A program made the position numbers and the translations under genes. The notes beneath the pieces were generated by a model that saw only the letters and a program-made list of their open reading frames with translations, had not been told where the DNA came from and did not search any database. From Drosophila persimilis (taxonomy: Eukaryota > Arthropoda > Insecta > Diptera > Drosophilidae), in assembly GCF_003286085.1 (NCBI RefSeq), contig NW_020825389.1, positions 1-64,000 of the forward strand: 64,000 nt of DNA, written 5' to 3'. Shown in pieces: positions 38,044 to 49,400 of the stretch. Positions within the stretch are counted from its first letter, which is position 1. Each line of letters opens with the position of its first letter.

Positions 38044-40864
38044 TGGCGGAGGACAGGGCCATGTCCAAAGAGTTTGGTGAACTGCTATTTGTTGTTTTGC
38101 TTGTCTTATTTGTATTGATGTTTATTAATTTGACTATTGCAGAAAATAGACTATCGATTTTGGCCTCAAGTCTTGTGAGAAATTCTGCATTTTCTTTATG
38201 GGCATGGGACTGGAAATTTGCGGGGAGAGTTTTTTGCTGATCTTGTTGCTGCTGGTGGTGGTGCTGCTGCTGTTCATCCCTCAACTTCTGTTGAAACTTG
38301 GCCAAATGATTTTCGGCCGGATTGGCTTGAGCACCTCGGCTATACAAGGGCCTGCGGGTGTTGGGCGTTGCTGCTGCTATTGGAGTTGATGCTGATGCTG
38401 CTTTGGCCCCTTGTACAACTCTTGCGCGCTGCTGCCGCTGATGCTGCTGCTGCTGTGGCCGCTTCCTTTGTGATGGATGTTGCTGCTCAACAGTACGGAC
38501 ATATGGCTGCTGCTGTTGCTGTGGTCGGCGATGCTGCTGTTGATGATTGTCCGCTCGTGGCTGTTGCTGCTGCTGCTGCTGCTCCTGCTCAGTAATTCCG
38601 CTACGTACTACCCGGCTGTACGACGGCCTGCCGCTGCCGCTGATTGTTGCTGGCTGCTGTTGTTGTTGTTGGCGGCCCTGTCGTTGCGTCTGCTGTGACT
38701 GCTGCTGATGATGCTGCTGCTGCTGCTGCGTACGCTGGTGTTTGTTGTGTTTCTGTTGTGGGCGTTGCTGCTCGGTTTGCTGCTGTGGCTGCTGGCGTTG
38801 CTGTTGATACTGCTGCTCACCGATGAGCCGGTTTGCCCTTAACTGGCTGCGAGCCTTTTTGTAGGCGGCACATCCCTTGTAGCAGCTCACGTGCTTGCCG
38901 CTACAGTTGGCGCATTTGGGATCCTCCTGCCTGGGTTTCCTGCATGCTGTTGTGGGGTGATCTCCTGCGCATTTCATACACTTGTATGGCCGTCTGCAAT
39001 AGTTTTTTGTATGCCCAAACTCCTGGCACCGATGGCACTGCGCTGGGTCGCGTGGCTTGGCTTGTCTCACTATGGAGACGCATTGATTGGCCAGGTTTTT
39101 AATGTCCAGAATTGCCTCATGGCCACCATCCGCCTTGGGCTGAATCTCCACCTCAAAAATGTTTAGAGGCCTTCCATTAAAACGGTGTTTTAATCCTCGG
39201 ATAAACCTCGCAGTAAATCCGAGTCGTTCAAGCTCCTCAGAGATCCAGCTGCTGGGCGTGGTGTGGTGTAAGTGTCGCACTATTACACGATAGCCCCTTT
39301 CGCTGCGCGGCTGGTGTGTGTGCAATTGGGTGCTGTCTTCAGCTAGGGCGTTCTGAATGGCGTTGTAGGTTGTCATGTCGTCGCAGTGGACTCTAAGTCC
39401 ACTGTTGGCCATCGATTTCGTCGTGAATTTCCCCACGTTCGGATTTGTTGTCAATTTGTTAATCAGGGGTATAATTGCAGGCACCAGGGGCAGGAAGATT
39501 GTTGGGACCTTGGTGCTGCGTAATGACGGTTGGACTGGCGTTATATTTATGCTAATGTCTGGCTGATGTTGCGGCTGGTGGTTGTCCGTCTCCATCTGTT
39601 GGCTTTCAGCCACTATCCTTTGGGGCTCCCTATGTTGGACCTCCGGAACCGGAACCACACTATTTGACGGTGTGCGTATTTGCCCAGCATCTGACTCCAT
39701 CTGCCGAGTCTCATGATGCAGCCTTTTCGCGAATTGGCTCTTGAACATGGGCGTGTCCAGAGTGAGGCAGGTGAAGTCATCGTCATCTGTATCCGTTTCG
39801 ATCGCCGCGCATCTTCTTTTGAGCGGCGAGCGAAACGAATTTGTAGTCAATTTATCCTTTGCTATAGGGGTAATGGGCAGGGGCGAGGGCATATCATTGG
39901 CCAGTAGCGGGGGAACGCTAATTAGCCATTCCTTTACCAGTTGTGTTCTGGTACTAGGCCTTGTCTGAGTATTATGCTCGTCCGCCTGAGTCAGAGTGGG
40001 CAGCAAGCATTTTCTGCTTCTGCTAGAATTATTGCGTTCAGCTGTCGTCAAACTTTGTTGCTGGTCATTGTTTTTCTTTATGCCGTTTACAGTTTCGGTT
40101 TTGTTATTGGCGTAGGTCAGGCTAGCTTCGTTCTTGTATGTGTTTGTGTTTTGGTTCGGCGGGAGAGAGCAAGCATCTCTCTTTTTGTCATAAGTGTGTG
40201 AGTGCATGTTTGGCGGCAAACGCTTTGGGGCTTGATGTGACGAGCCTCCGTTTTGATTGTGCGCCGAGGGTTCGGCTGCCGAGAGAGCGCAAGCGTCGCT
40301 CTCTCTGATGCTTGTGTGAGTTGTTTGCTTGTTTTTGTTTTCGCTAATGTTTTGGCGCGAAAACATATGGGCATAACATTTGTTCTTGTTTTGTTTATGT
40401 GCACTTAAATGCTCTTTTGTTAGTGCGAAAGCGCCGCTATTTTTGGAACCCGTTGCACTTTCGCTGGGAACTATTTTTGTCTGCGTGTTTGTACGTGTAT
40501 TTGTTGGCGGTTTTTCTTGTATGTTGGCGTCTGTTTTTGGTGGGATTGGCGGGTATTTTCTAACATATAAACCCCTGTCCACGAAACGACGCTCGAACTC
40601 CAGCACCGTAGCTCCCAAGGAGCTCAGGGTACTCTCTGGCGAGTCCGTCTCCAACTCAGCCAGATCCGCATCCCCCTCTGAGTCGAACATTGGTTCGAAG
40701 AGGGAAGCATTTGCGGAGGGGTTCCCTCCCAGGGGCCTGGTCATTATATCGGTAGCACTATTTTGAGTAACGCACTCACCACCCGCTTCGGCTCTTGCCG
40801 AGTTGTCCATAGCATCCATAACATCCATATTATTGGTCGTCAGATTTGGAGCAAGTGCGTCCAT
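38024..40864 (-). CDS. gag: ORF1 Gag, long-class C-terminus (U7)
   Basis: This Gag is 946 aa and intact. It has the NSATDIMT patch, the intermediate KTETVNG deletion state, the shorter NNDQQQSL tract (two Gln fewer) and private variants PPTNTRT and IVAESQQ. Zinc knuckles are at about 609-664. The Gln-rich C-terminal half is nearly identical to U1. The stop at 38024 lies inside the first codons of ORF2 (ATGATGCC), which fits translation of ORF2 by reinitiation or frameshifting, as in other jockey-like elements. Confidence 0.9.
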   Translation of the reverse strand: MDALAPNLTTNNMDVMDAMDNSARAEAGGECVTQNSATDIMTRPLGGNPSANASLFEPMFDSEGDADLAELETDSPESTLSSLGATVLEFERRFVDRGLYVRKYPPIPPKTDANIQEKPPTNTRTNTQTKIVPSESATGSKNSGAFALTKEHLSAHKQNKNKCYAHMFSRQNISENKNKQTTHTSIRESDACALSAAEPSAHNQNGGSSHQAPKRLPPNMHSHTYDKKRDACSLPPNQNTNTYKNEASLTYANNKTETVNGIKKNNDQQQSLTTAERNNSSRSRKCLLPTLTQADEHNTQTRPSTRTQLVKEWLISVPPLLANDMPSPLPITPIAKDKLTTNSFRSPLKRRCAAIETDTDDDDFTCLTLDTPMFKSQFAKRLHHETRQMESDAGQIRTPSNSVVPVPEVQHREPQRIVAESQQMETDNHQPQHQPDISINITPVQPSLRSTKVPTIFLPLVPAIIPLINKLTTNPNVGKFTTKSMANSGLRVHCDDMTTYNAIQNALAEDSTQLHTHQPRSERGYRVIVRHLHHTTPSSWISEELERLGFTARFIRGLKHRFNGRPLNIFEVEIQPKADGGHEAILDIKNLANQCVSIVRQAKPRDPAQCHRCQEFGHTKNYCRRPYKCMKCAGDHPTTACRKPRQEDPKCANCSGKHVSCYKGCAAYKKARSQLRANRLIGEQQYQQQRQQPQQQTEQQRPQQKHNKHQRTQQQQQHHQQQSQQTQRQGRQQQQQQPATISGSGRPSYSRVVRSGITEQEQQQQQQQPRADNHQQQHRRPQQQQQPYVRTVEQQHPSQRKRPQQQQHQRQQRARVVQGAKAASASTPIAAATPNTRRPLYSRGAQANPAENHLAKFQQKLRDEQQQHHHQQQQDQQKTLPANFQSHAHKENAEFLTRLEAKIDSLFSAIVKLININTNKTSKTTNSSSPNSLDMALSSANDAFYV

Positions 40865-41091
40865 TTGGTGGCCTGGTCCAGGTACTCAGTAGCTTGCTTT
40901 TTCTTCCTCTTTCCTCAGTTGGGTTTATTGGCTTCCCTGAATTAAGGCACGATCACAGATGATTATATTGCATTATTTGCAATTATTTGGCACATATTGT
41001 TTATTTAGTTTCCATTTAATTTAGTCCCGGTTTAAACATGTATTTAAAAACATTTAAAGTTCCACATAAAACAACAAAAAACACAAGTCAC

Positions 41092-42759
41092 TTTTTTTTC
41101 CGATGTAATTAGATGCGCGTGCACGCCTACGATGCGCACACTCGCCCGCCAGCTTTGCTACTGGCGGAGTTTATTTCCAGCTTTTCTTATTACCATAACT
41201 TCGGCAATTTACATTTAAGCTTAACTTACAACAATGATGTTCTTTTGAATTTTTGCGGGCAATTGACATTAACATTACATTAACATTAACATTAACATCT
41301 ACAGACATGTTTACATTCTATCAGTATTACAGTCTGGTAGCCCTATTTTGACATTCGCAATTATTGACGTACATTTATACAAACAAAGAGATGAGTATTT
41401 GGACAAATTGCAACATTAATGACATTTATAGGCTAATTTAATTCTATTTATTTTCTATTTCAGGTACTGGAGGATCATCATCGTCGTCTGGAGTGGTGTG
41501 GATGGCACAGGGCGCATCCGCCTCAGCGCTGGATGTGCACGAGTGTGTGATGCAGCAGATTGTTGCTGCGGCATCAGAATTGGCAGAAGCAGGATCCAGG
41601 AGTTGGCGTGAATGGAGATGGTGATGATGTTTGGCGAGCGACTCTGTTCCGGCCGCCCACGCCGCCTCTACCTGGAGATCTGGGGATTGGCACTGGTCCG
41701 GCCAATCGGTGTACGTTGGCCAGTGGAAATGGCCGCAGTGGAGATGGCCGCATATGAGTGCGGATTGGCTGCATCCGAGTGGCTGCTGGTCCGGCCACCC
41801 AGGATGCATTGTCGATGCAGATGGAGATGGAGATGGCGCGCTGGCCATTGTCGTCTGCAGCTGCTGCTGCTGTTTTGTGATGATGATGGCGTGACGTCAC
41901 GGCCATCGGTTGCTGGCAGCGTTGTCAGAGGGGCGTCCAAATTGGGCCCAACTTGCAACACAATGTTGCAGTTGGTGGCGAGGCAGGTACTGGAGAGGCT
42001 GATCTGTGAGTGTATTGACAGGTAAGTGTGATTAGTAAAAGTATTGGCTATTTTGTGTTGATGCGTGAATTGATGTTTTTTCTTCTTTTTAGCGGCAGTC
42101 TGGATGTTGATGGCGACGACGATAGGGCCTTCAAATTTCGCCCATTTGGCAGGAATTTGATGGCGAAATTGGTGTGGCAACTGCTGGAGAGGCAGCTCTA
42201 TCGGAGGCGTGGCAGGTACGTATGTTTTATGTGTGTTTGGTCCATTTTGTGTTGAAGTGTGTATTGATGTTTTTTCTCATTTTAGCGGCGGCCTGTGACT
42301 GGATGTTGTTGGCGACGGCGAAATGGCCTTCGAATTTCGCCCATTTGGCACAAAGTGGATGGTAAATTTGGTGTGGCAACTGCTGGAGAGGCAGCTCTAT
42401 CGGAGGCGTGGCAGGTACGTATGTTTTGTGTGTATTTGGACCATTTTGTGTTGATGTGTGTATTGACGTCGTTTTGGTTTGTTTACAGTGGCTGCTCTGG
42501 ACCTGTGCGGTGGATTGTCAGGAGCGTCGTCAATAAATCCTTAAATGTCGTCCAATTGGCATCAGATGTGTGGTGTTGATGACGGGGCAGCTGCTGGAGG
42601 GGCAGATCTGTCGGAGGCGTGGCAGGTACGTGTGATTATTTTGAGTTTTGTCCATATTGTGTTGATGAGTGTATTGACGTCATTTTGTATTATTTCAGTG
42701 GCTGCTCTGGACCTGTGCGGTGGATTGTCAGGCTGCCTCAGGACCGACTTTTGGGCTCA
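41092..42759 (-). other. 3' region of U8 with four antisense intron-like modules
   Basis: The acceptor ends at 41463. GT-AG segments lie at 42022-42092 (71 nt), 42216-42285 (70), 42415-42488 (74) and 42626-42698 (73), with blocks of 123, 129 and 137 nt. The first block is more diverged than in the other copies (several small indels between 41,550 and 41,880, including loss of the segment around the TTGGCTGGCCTCGTCG motif). The splice-site positions and consensus are nonetheless kept. The sense reading frame is broken in the middle of this region. Confidence 0.75.
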
Positions 42760-45700
42760 TCAAAAGTAGTCAGAGTAGTAGCTATCGTAGTCGTCTAGGA
42801 TATCCGCTATCTCGTCGTCAACTGAATCGTCGTCCGTCCACTGGTCGTCGCCATCGTCGCTGAGTGCTTCGCAGTCCATATCAGAGTCCTCCGATACGGC
42901 TGCGGCGTCAGGTTGTGAATTGGCGGCGGGCCTTGTAGGTGTTGGTGCTGCTTCTGGTGCTGCTGCTGGAGTCTGTGTTGGAGGATTGGCCGCTGCTGAG
43001 CCACTGCCCTTTGCCTCCGTCAGGCTTGCAATTAGTATGGTAAGCTCTTGCAGTCTTTTCTCCAAGTTTTCTATTTTGACGGCGTACTCTTTTAAGGTTT
43101 CCACACACTTGCCATCGCATTGGATGGCTGGCTGCTGCTGATGCTGGGGATTTCTTGGCGTCTGGAAACGATTTGGAGTTGGCTGCACCCGTTGATCGCG
43201 CTGGCATTGGCGCCCCTTGGCCTGTGGCTGGGAATGATGGCCGCGATGCTGGTGCTGCTGCTGGTGCTGCCGACCCAAATTGTGTCCGCGCTGCTGCTGT
43301 TTTTGTTTATGTTGCTGCTGCTGCTCTTCCCTTAGATTTTGCTGGAACTTGGCCAAATGTTTTTCGGCCGGATTGGCTTGCGCTCCTCGGCTATACAAGG
43401 GCCTGCGGGTGTTGGGCGTTGCTGCTGCAGCTGGTGTTGGTGCTGCTTTGGCCCCCTGTCTGCCGCTTGAGTGCTGCTGTTGTTGTTGGTGTTGTGGCCG
43501 CTTCTTTTGAGATGACTGCTGTTGTTTGGGGGCGGGGATATGAGGCTGCTGTTGTTGGGAAGGACGACGACTGCTCGTCGGCTGTTGCCGTTCTGCCGCT
43601 CGTGGCTGCTGCTGCTGCTCAGCATTCCCGGACCGCAACACCCTGCTGTAGGAAGGCCTGCCATTACCTCTGGTGCCTGTGTTTGCTGTCTGCTGTTGTT
43701 GCTGGGATTGGGATTGGCGACTCGGCTGCTGAGTTTGTGGACGTTGTTGGTCAGTTGGCTGCTGTGGCTGCTGTGGCTGCTGGCGTTGCTGTTGGTACTG
43801 CTGCCTTTGCTGCTCAGCGATGAGCCGGTTTGCCCTTAGATGGCTGCGGGCCTTTTTGTAGGCGGGACAACCCTTGTAGCAGCTCACGTGCTTGCCGCTA
43901 CAATTGGCGCATTTGGGATCCTCCTGCCTGGGTTTCCTGCATGCTGTTGTGGGGTGATCTCCTGCGCATTTCATACACTTGTATGGCCGTCTGCAGTAGT
44001 TTTTTGTATGCCCAAACTCCTGGCACCGATGGCATTGAGCTGGATCGCGTGGCTTGGCCTGTCTCACTATGGAGACGCATTGATTGGCCAGGTTTTTAAT
44101 GTCCAGAATTGCCTCATGGCCGCCATCCGCCTTGGGCTGAATCTCCACCTCAAAAATATTTAGAGGCCTCCCATTAAAACGATGTTTGAGTCCTCGGATA
44201 AACCGGGTAGTGTATCCGAGCCGTTCCAGCTCCTCCGTTATCCAGCTGCTGGGAGTAGTGTGATGTAAATGACGCACTATTACACGATAGCCCCTTTCGC
44301 TGCGCGGCTGGTGTGTGTGCAATTGGGTGCTGTCTTCAGCTAGGGCGTTCTGAATGGCGTTGTATGTTAAAATGTCGTCGCAGTGGACTCTAAGTCCACT
44401 GTTGGCCATCGATTTCGTTGTGAATTTCCCCACATTTGGATTTATTGTCAATTTGTTAATCAGGGGTATAATTGCAGGCACCAGGGGCAGGAAGATTGTT
44501 GGGACCTTGGTTCTGCGTAATGACGGTTGGACTGGCGTTAAATTTATACTAATGTCTGGCTGATGTTGTGTCTGATGGCTGATGTTGCGGCTGATGTTGC
44601 GTTCAGACTCCTCCCTTTGAGGCTCCCTATGTTGGACCTCACTTGGTGGGACCGGAACCTCAGTGTTTGGCGGTGTGCTTATTTGGCCAGCATCTGACTC
44701 CATCTGCCGAGTCTCATGATGCAGCCTTTTTGCGAATTGGCTCTTGAACATGGGCGTGTCCAGAGTGAGGCAGGTGAAGTCATCGTCATCAGTATCCGTT
44801 TCGATCGCCGCGCATCTTCTTTTGAGCGGCGAGCGAAACGAATCTGTAGTCAATTTATCCTTTGCTATAGGGGTAATGGGCAGGGGCGAGGGCATTTCAT
44901 TGGCCAGTAGCGGGGGAACGCTAATTAGCCATTCCTTTACCAGTTGTGTTCTGGTACTAGGCCTTGTCTGTATGTTATGCTCGTCCGCCTGAGTCAGAGT
45001 AGGCAGCAAGCATTTTCTGCTTCTGCTAGTATGTGTGTTTGTTTGTGTTTTGTTATTGGCGTAGGTCAGGCTAGCTTCGTTCTTGTATGTGTTTGTGTTT
45101 TGGTTCGGCGGGAGAGAGCAAGCATCTCTCTTTTTGTCATAAGTGTGTGAGTGCATGTTTGGCGGCAAACGCTTTGGGGCTTGATGTGACGAGCCTCCGT
45201 TTTGATTGTGCGCCGAGGGTTCGGCTGCCGAGAGAGCGCAAGCGTCGCTCTCTCTGATGCTTGTGTGAGTTGTTTGATTGTTATTGTTTTCGCTAATGTT
45301 TTGGCGCGAAAACATATGGGCATAACATTTGTTCTTGTTTTGTTTATGTGCACTTAAATGCTCTTTGGTAAGAGCGAAAGCGCCGCTATTTTTGGAACCC
45401 GTTGCACTTTCGCTGGGAACTATTTTTGTCTGCGTGTTTGTACGTGTATTTGATGGCGGTTTTTCTTGTATGTTGGCGTCTGTTTTTGGTGGGATTGGCG
45501 GGTATTTTCTAACATATAAACCCCTGTCCACGAAACGACGCTCGAACTCCAGCACCGTAGCTCCCAAGGAGCTCAGGGTACTCTCTGGCGAGTCCGTCTC
45601 CAACTCAGCCAGATCCGCATCCCCCTCTGAGTCGAACATTGGTTCGAAGAGGGAAGCATTTGCGGAGGGGTTCCCTCCCAGGGGCCTGGTCGATATGACG

Positions 45701-45813
45701 GCAGAACTTATTTGAGTAACGCACTCACCACCCGCTTCGGCTCTTGCCGAGTTGTCCATATCATCCATAACATCCATATTATTGGTCGTCAGATTTGGAG
45801 CAAGTGCGTCCAT
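42760..45813 (-). CDS. gag: ORF1 Gag, short-class acidic C-terminus with a divergent patch (U8)
   Basis: This Gag is 1,017 aa and intact. It has the ISSAVIST patch with MDD, and the KTQTNTHTSRS state. Between about 44,565 and 44,690 the sequence (STPPNTEVPVPPSEVQ, then EESERNISRNISHQTQ) differs strongly from all other copies, although the flanks are nearly identical. It therefore looks like a converted patch from a lineage not otherwise present. Zinc knuckles are at about 593-648. Near the coiled coil it has KCVETLKEYA where others have KCVGLLKEYA. The acidic tail is present. Confidence 0.9.
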   Translation of the reverse strand: MDALAPNLTTNNMDVMDDMDNSARAEAGGECVTQISSAVISTRPLGGNPSANASLFEPMFDSEGDADLAELETDSPESTLSSLGATVLEFERRFVDRGLYVRKYPPIPPKTDANIQEKPPSNTRTNTQTKIVPSESATGSKNSGAFALTKEHLSAHKQNKNKCYAHMFSRQNISENNNNQTTHTSIRESDACALSAAEPSAHNQNGGSSHQAPKRLPPNMHSHTYDKKRDACSLPPNQNTNTYKNEASLTYANNKTQTNTHTSRSRKCLLPTLTQADEHNIQTRPSTRTQLVKEWLISVPPLLANEMPSPLPITPIAKDKLTTDSFRSPLKRRCAAIETDTDDDDFTCLTLDTPMFKSQFAKRLHHETRQMESDAGQISTPPNTEVPVPPSEVQHREPQREESERNISRNISHQTQHQPDISINLTPVQPSLRRTKVPTIFLPLVPAIIPLINKLTINPNVGKFTTKSMANSGLRVHCDDILTYNAIQNALAEDSTQLHTHQPRSERGYRVIVRHLHHTTPSSWITEELERLGYTTRFIRGLKHRFNGRPLNIFEVEIQPKADGGHEAILDIKNLANQCVSIVRQAKPRDPAQCHRCQEFGHTKNYCRRPYKCMKCAGDHPTTACRKPRQEDPKCANCSGKHVSCYKGCPAYKKARSHLRANRLIAEQQRQQYQQQRQQPQQPQQPTDQQRPQTQQPSRQSQSQQQQQTANTGTRGNGRPSYSRVLRSGNAEQQQQPRAAERQQPTSSRRPSQQQQPHIPAPKQQQSSQKKRPQHQQQQQHSSGRQGAKAAPTPAAAATPNTRRPLYSRGAQANPAEKHLAKFQQNLREEQQQQHKQKQQQRGHNLGRQHQQQHQHRGHHSQPQAKGRQCQRDQRVQPTPNRFQTPRNPQHQQQPAIQCDGKCVETLKEYAVKIENLEKRLQELTILIASLTEAKGSGSAAANPPTQTPAAAPEAAPTPTRPAANSQPDAAAVSEDSDMDCEALSDDGDDQWTDDDSVDDEIADILDDYDSYYSDYF

Positions 45814-46045
45814 TTGGTGGCCTGGTCCAGGTACTCAGTAGCTTGCTTTTCCTTCCTCTTTCAGTTCTTCCAGTTGGGTTTATTGGCTTCACTGAATTAA
45901 GGCACGATCACAGATGATTATATTGCATTATTTGCAATTATTTGGCACATATTGTTTATTTAGTTTCATTTAATTTAGTCCCGGTTGAAACATGTATTTA
46001 AAAACATTTAAAGTTCCACATAAAACAACAAAAAACACAAGTCAC

Positions 46046-46428
46046 TTTTTTTTTTCGATGTAATTAGATGCGCGTGCACGCCTACGATGCGCACACTCGC
46101 CCGCCAGCTTTGCTACTGGCGGAGTTTATTTCCAGCTTTTCTTATTACCATTACTTCGGCAATTTACATTTAAGCTTAACTTACAACAATGATGTGATTT
46201 TTAAAATTGGCGGGCTGTTAACATTAACATTAGCATTACAGTAGCATTACATTAACATTAACATTAAAACATGAAACTAATGGTCTGGCAGCCCTTATGT
46301 GTCAATCACAGGATTAACGTACATAAATCAGCAGGTGGTCACAAACAGATAAGTATTGACAATATTGAACAATTATTTACATTTTAATTTAATTTAATTC
46401 TATTTTATTTCTATTTGCAGGTACTGGA
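46046..46428 (-). other. 3' UTR of U9
   Basis: This is a 383-nt 3' UTR, collinear with that of U7: palindrome, hairpin, CATTAA-type repeats and an antisense acceptor (TTCTATTTGCAG) ending at 46420. Differences from U7 are a few substitutions (for example ACCATTACTT for ACCATAACTT near 46,150). Confidence 0.75.
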
Positions 46429-49400
46429 TCATCGTCGTCGTCTGGAGCAGAGTGTTTGGCACGGTGCGCAACCGTACGGCGCTGGATGAGCGCGTGTGTA
46501 AGGTGCGGCAGGAGACGTGGACAATGCACAGCGCCGTGCAGAGTGGATGGAGCGATCGCCGTGGTCCTCCAGGTGGCCCGGGATTCGGCCAGATTTGTGT
46601 GGCGATGGTTGCCAGCAGCCATGAAGTGCAGGAAAACCACCCCTGCGTGGAATCGGATGCGCCATGTGTGCAGCGCAAGCGTGTCCAAATTGGCATTCAT
46701 AGCCAACCAGCAGCCGTGATGACTCTCGTCCGCGGAGCCCTTCTGGAGGCCGGATGCCGTGGTGACGCCCATGAGAAAGGATCAGAGGAGCAACTAGGGG
46801 TGTCGCCCGGTGTCGCAAGCGTGTTTGTACACGCTTCAGGTGAGTTTTGTGCCGTTTTATATTACTCTGTGGAGGGGATAATTTTGCAAATTTTAATGTC
46901 ATTTTTACATTTACCAGGTACAACGACAATGTCCACCACAGGAACATTGGACTTGCTGCGGCCGGATTGCGGCGTCCCAGTGAGCGGCGCCTTGCTGCAC
47001 CAAAGTGCGGAGTCACTGTGGCGGTGTGCGCAATGTGCCGGCCGGCATCATCGTCGTTGTTGTGGTCATCGTCATCTGAGATGGATTGGACATCGGTGAT
47101 GATTTGGACGTCGTCGTCGTCGTCGTCATCTGAGATGATTTGGACGTCGTCGTCGTCGTCGTCGTCGACCACCCGTTCAAGGCGCCGTCGGACTTGCTCC
47201 AGTCCGTGGTCCAGAAGTGCCTCTTGCAGATTGCGTCGATGGCTGTCGTCCAGGGTGCGTGAGCTGCTGCTTGCAGCCCGTGTCTGGCAACGATGATGTG
47301 ACGTCTGCCGGTTGCTGCTCGCCAGAATTTGCCGTGTCTGCTGCTGAGTCCGCTGCTGCGTCTGCTGCTGCATCCGTTGTTGAGTCTGCTGCTGAGTCCG
47401 CTGCTGCGTCTGCTGCTGGGTCCGCTGCTGCGTCTGCTGCTGCATCTGCTGCTGAGTCTGCTGCTGCGTCTGCTGCTGAGTCTGCTGCTGGGTATGCTGC
47501 TGCGTCGCTGGATCGGGATCCCCCTCGTAATCTGGCAGGATTATCCTTTGGACAGAAAGTGGCTGGCCGAAGATAAGAGCCACTATTCTTTCTCGGGGAG
47601 TTTGGCCGCTGAGGTATCGTTTTCTGAAGCAATTTATCATCGATTCGTTGAACCTTTCGGGGTTCGGATTGATGATATTTTGTTGTTGGATTCTTCTTAA
47701 TTGCCTGGCGTCTGATTCCTCCTGTCTCTTTCTTTTCAGCTCCTCCTCTTCGAGACGGACCAGCGTTGGAAGCGATTCCTCGGAGATGGCCGGATCTGGA
47801 TGTTGATGATGATGGCTGCTCCGATCCTGATTTTGAGGCTGCAGCGGGCGGAAGTGTTGGAGCAGCTGTTGCAGATAACGTGGTCTCTGCAATCGCTGTG
47901 GTTCATACGGCTGCAGTAATAGTTTCCGAGCCTCCGGATTGACATGGCAAGCCAAGGAGTTGGCGAAGCGCCCACTTGCCGCATGGAACACTTCGTCGAT
48001 TGTGTCTAGATTGTGAGTCTGTCTTATCGCATCGTTCCTGGTGAACCTTGTCGCCTTCATTGCCCGTCTAATAATTTTATTTTGTAGGCTTTGCACCCGT
48101 CGCAGCTGGGAATCGGATGTAAGTGCGCCCCAAACCGGAAGACCATATTGCCAAATGGGCATGATGAGCTGCTTGATGACTATAGCCTTGGTTTCGCTTG
48201 GTAGCCGGCTTTTTGGGCCAGCAAGCCAGTCCAGTTTGGCCGCTCTTGATCGGAGTTTTGTGCAGATCCTCGTGATGTGTGAGCTTAGGGTGAGTTTTTT
48301 GTCCAATTTTATGCCCAGATATGTGTGTGATTTGGACAGTGGCACAGCCTGTCCATTTATAGTCGGCGTTTGCCTTAAGTCCGTTGATCTAATTGTCCTC
48401 AGTGTGAATATTACATGTCCGGTTTTTTTCGCATTTATGTTAATGCACCACTTCTTGGCCCATATAGAGAAGTGAGTCAGGTATCTTTGGTTATATTTGA
48501 CTGCCACATTTGGGATTGCAGATGCGCTCATTATCACCGTGTCGTCGGCATACGTGGACAGCAGCATTGATTCCCGTTCTGGATGGAAGCCAGTGCTGTC
48601 CTGGATGAGGTGAGGCATTGGCATGTCCGAGGCATAGATTGTGTATAGGATTGGCCCAAGTACACTACCCTGCGGGACTCCAGCTGATATTTTTCCGATC
48701 CTTGACAGTTCCTCGTCTCCGCAGCTCACACAAAAAGTGCGTTCAGCCAGGTAGCTCTCCAGAATGCAGTACAAATTTAAAGGCAGCAGCTTCATCAACT
48801 TGTACAGCAGCCCTTCATGCCATACTCGGTCAAAAGCTTCGGAAATGTCCAGGAAAATTGCCGAGCAAACTTGTTTTTTCTCATACGCCTTGAGGATGTA
48901 TTGAGTGACTCGAGCCAGCTGCTGTTCAGTGCCATGCTCCCGCCGAAATCCAAATTGGTAATTGGGTACGGCCTTGGCAAAATTCTCCACCTCAAACAGT
49001 CTCGCCATCAGCAATTTTTCAAAGATCTTTGAAAGGCCAGATAATAGACTGATTGGCCGGTAGGAACACATGTCTGCTGTGTTTTTGCCCGGTTTTAAAA
49101 TCATTTTAATCTGGGCATGTTTCCACTGACTTGGAAAGTGGCCCAGCCTGAAAATGGAGTTATATATTAGTATTAAATATAATAGCGCTTTTTTTGGCAA
49201 ATTTTTAATCAGCTTGTTATTGATTTTGTCTCCCCCAGGTGATTTGGACAGCTCCAATGCATCCACAATCTGCATCAGCTCAGGCAGTGTGACTGGTCTG
49301 AAGGGAATCCTGGTTTCCTGGTCCGGTTGTAGCTGCTTCTGCCGTTTTGACTGCTCACGCTCTCTATTGATTGCGGCCCGCTCTTCATCTGAATTGGACA

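Larger units (their letters stand above)
33227..41091 (-). mobile_element. U7: complete, apparently intact gag-pol telomeric retrotransposon
   Basis: This element is 7,865 bp, with T10 at 33227-33236. Both ORFs are open over their full length, so with U9 it is one of two candidate active autonomous elements in the window. The 5' UTR is at 41091-40865. It sits between short-class elements U6 and U8 in the same orientation. Confidence 0.92.
41092..46045 (-). mobile_element. U8: complete gag-only telomeric retrotransposon
   Basis: This element is 4,954 bp. It has the shortest boundary tract (T8 at 41092-41099), followed by CCGATG with an extra C. It is gag-only and flanked on both sides by long-class elements. 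Its gag contains a divergent patch not found in any other copy here. Confidence 0.9.
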
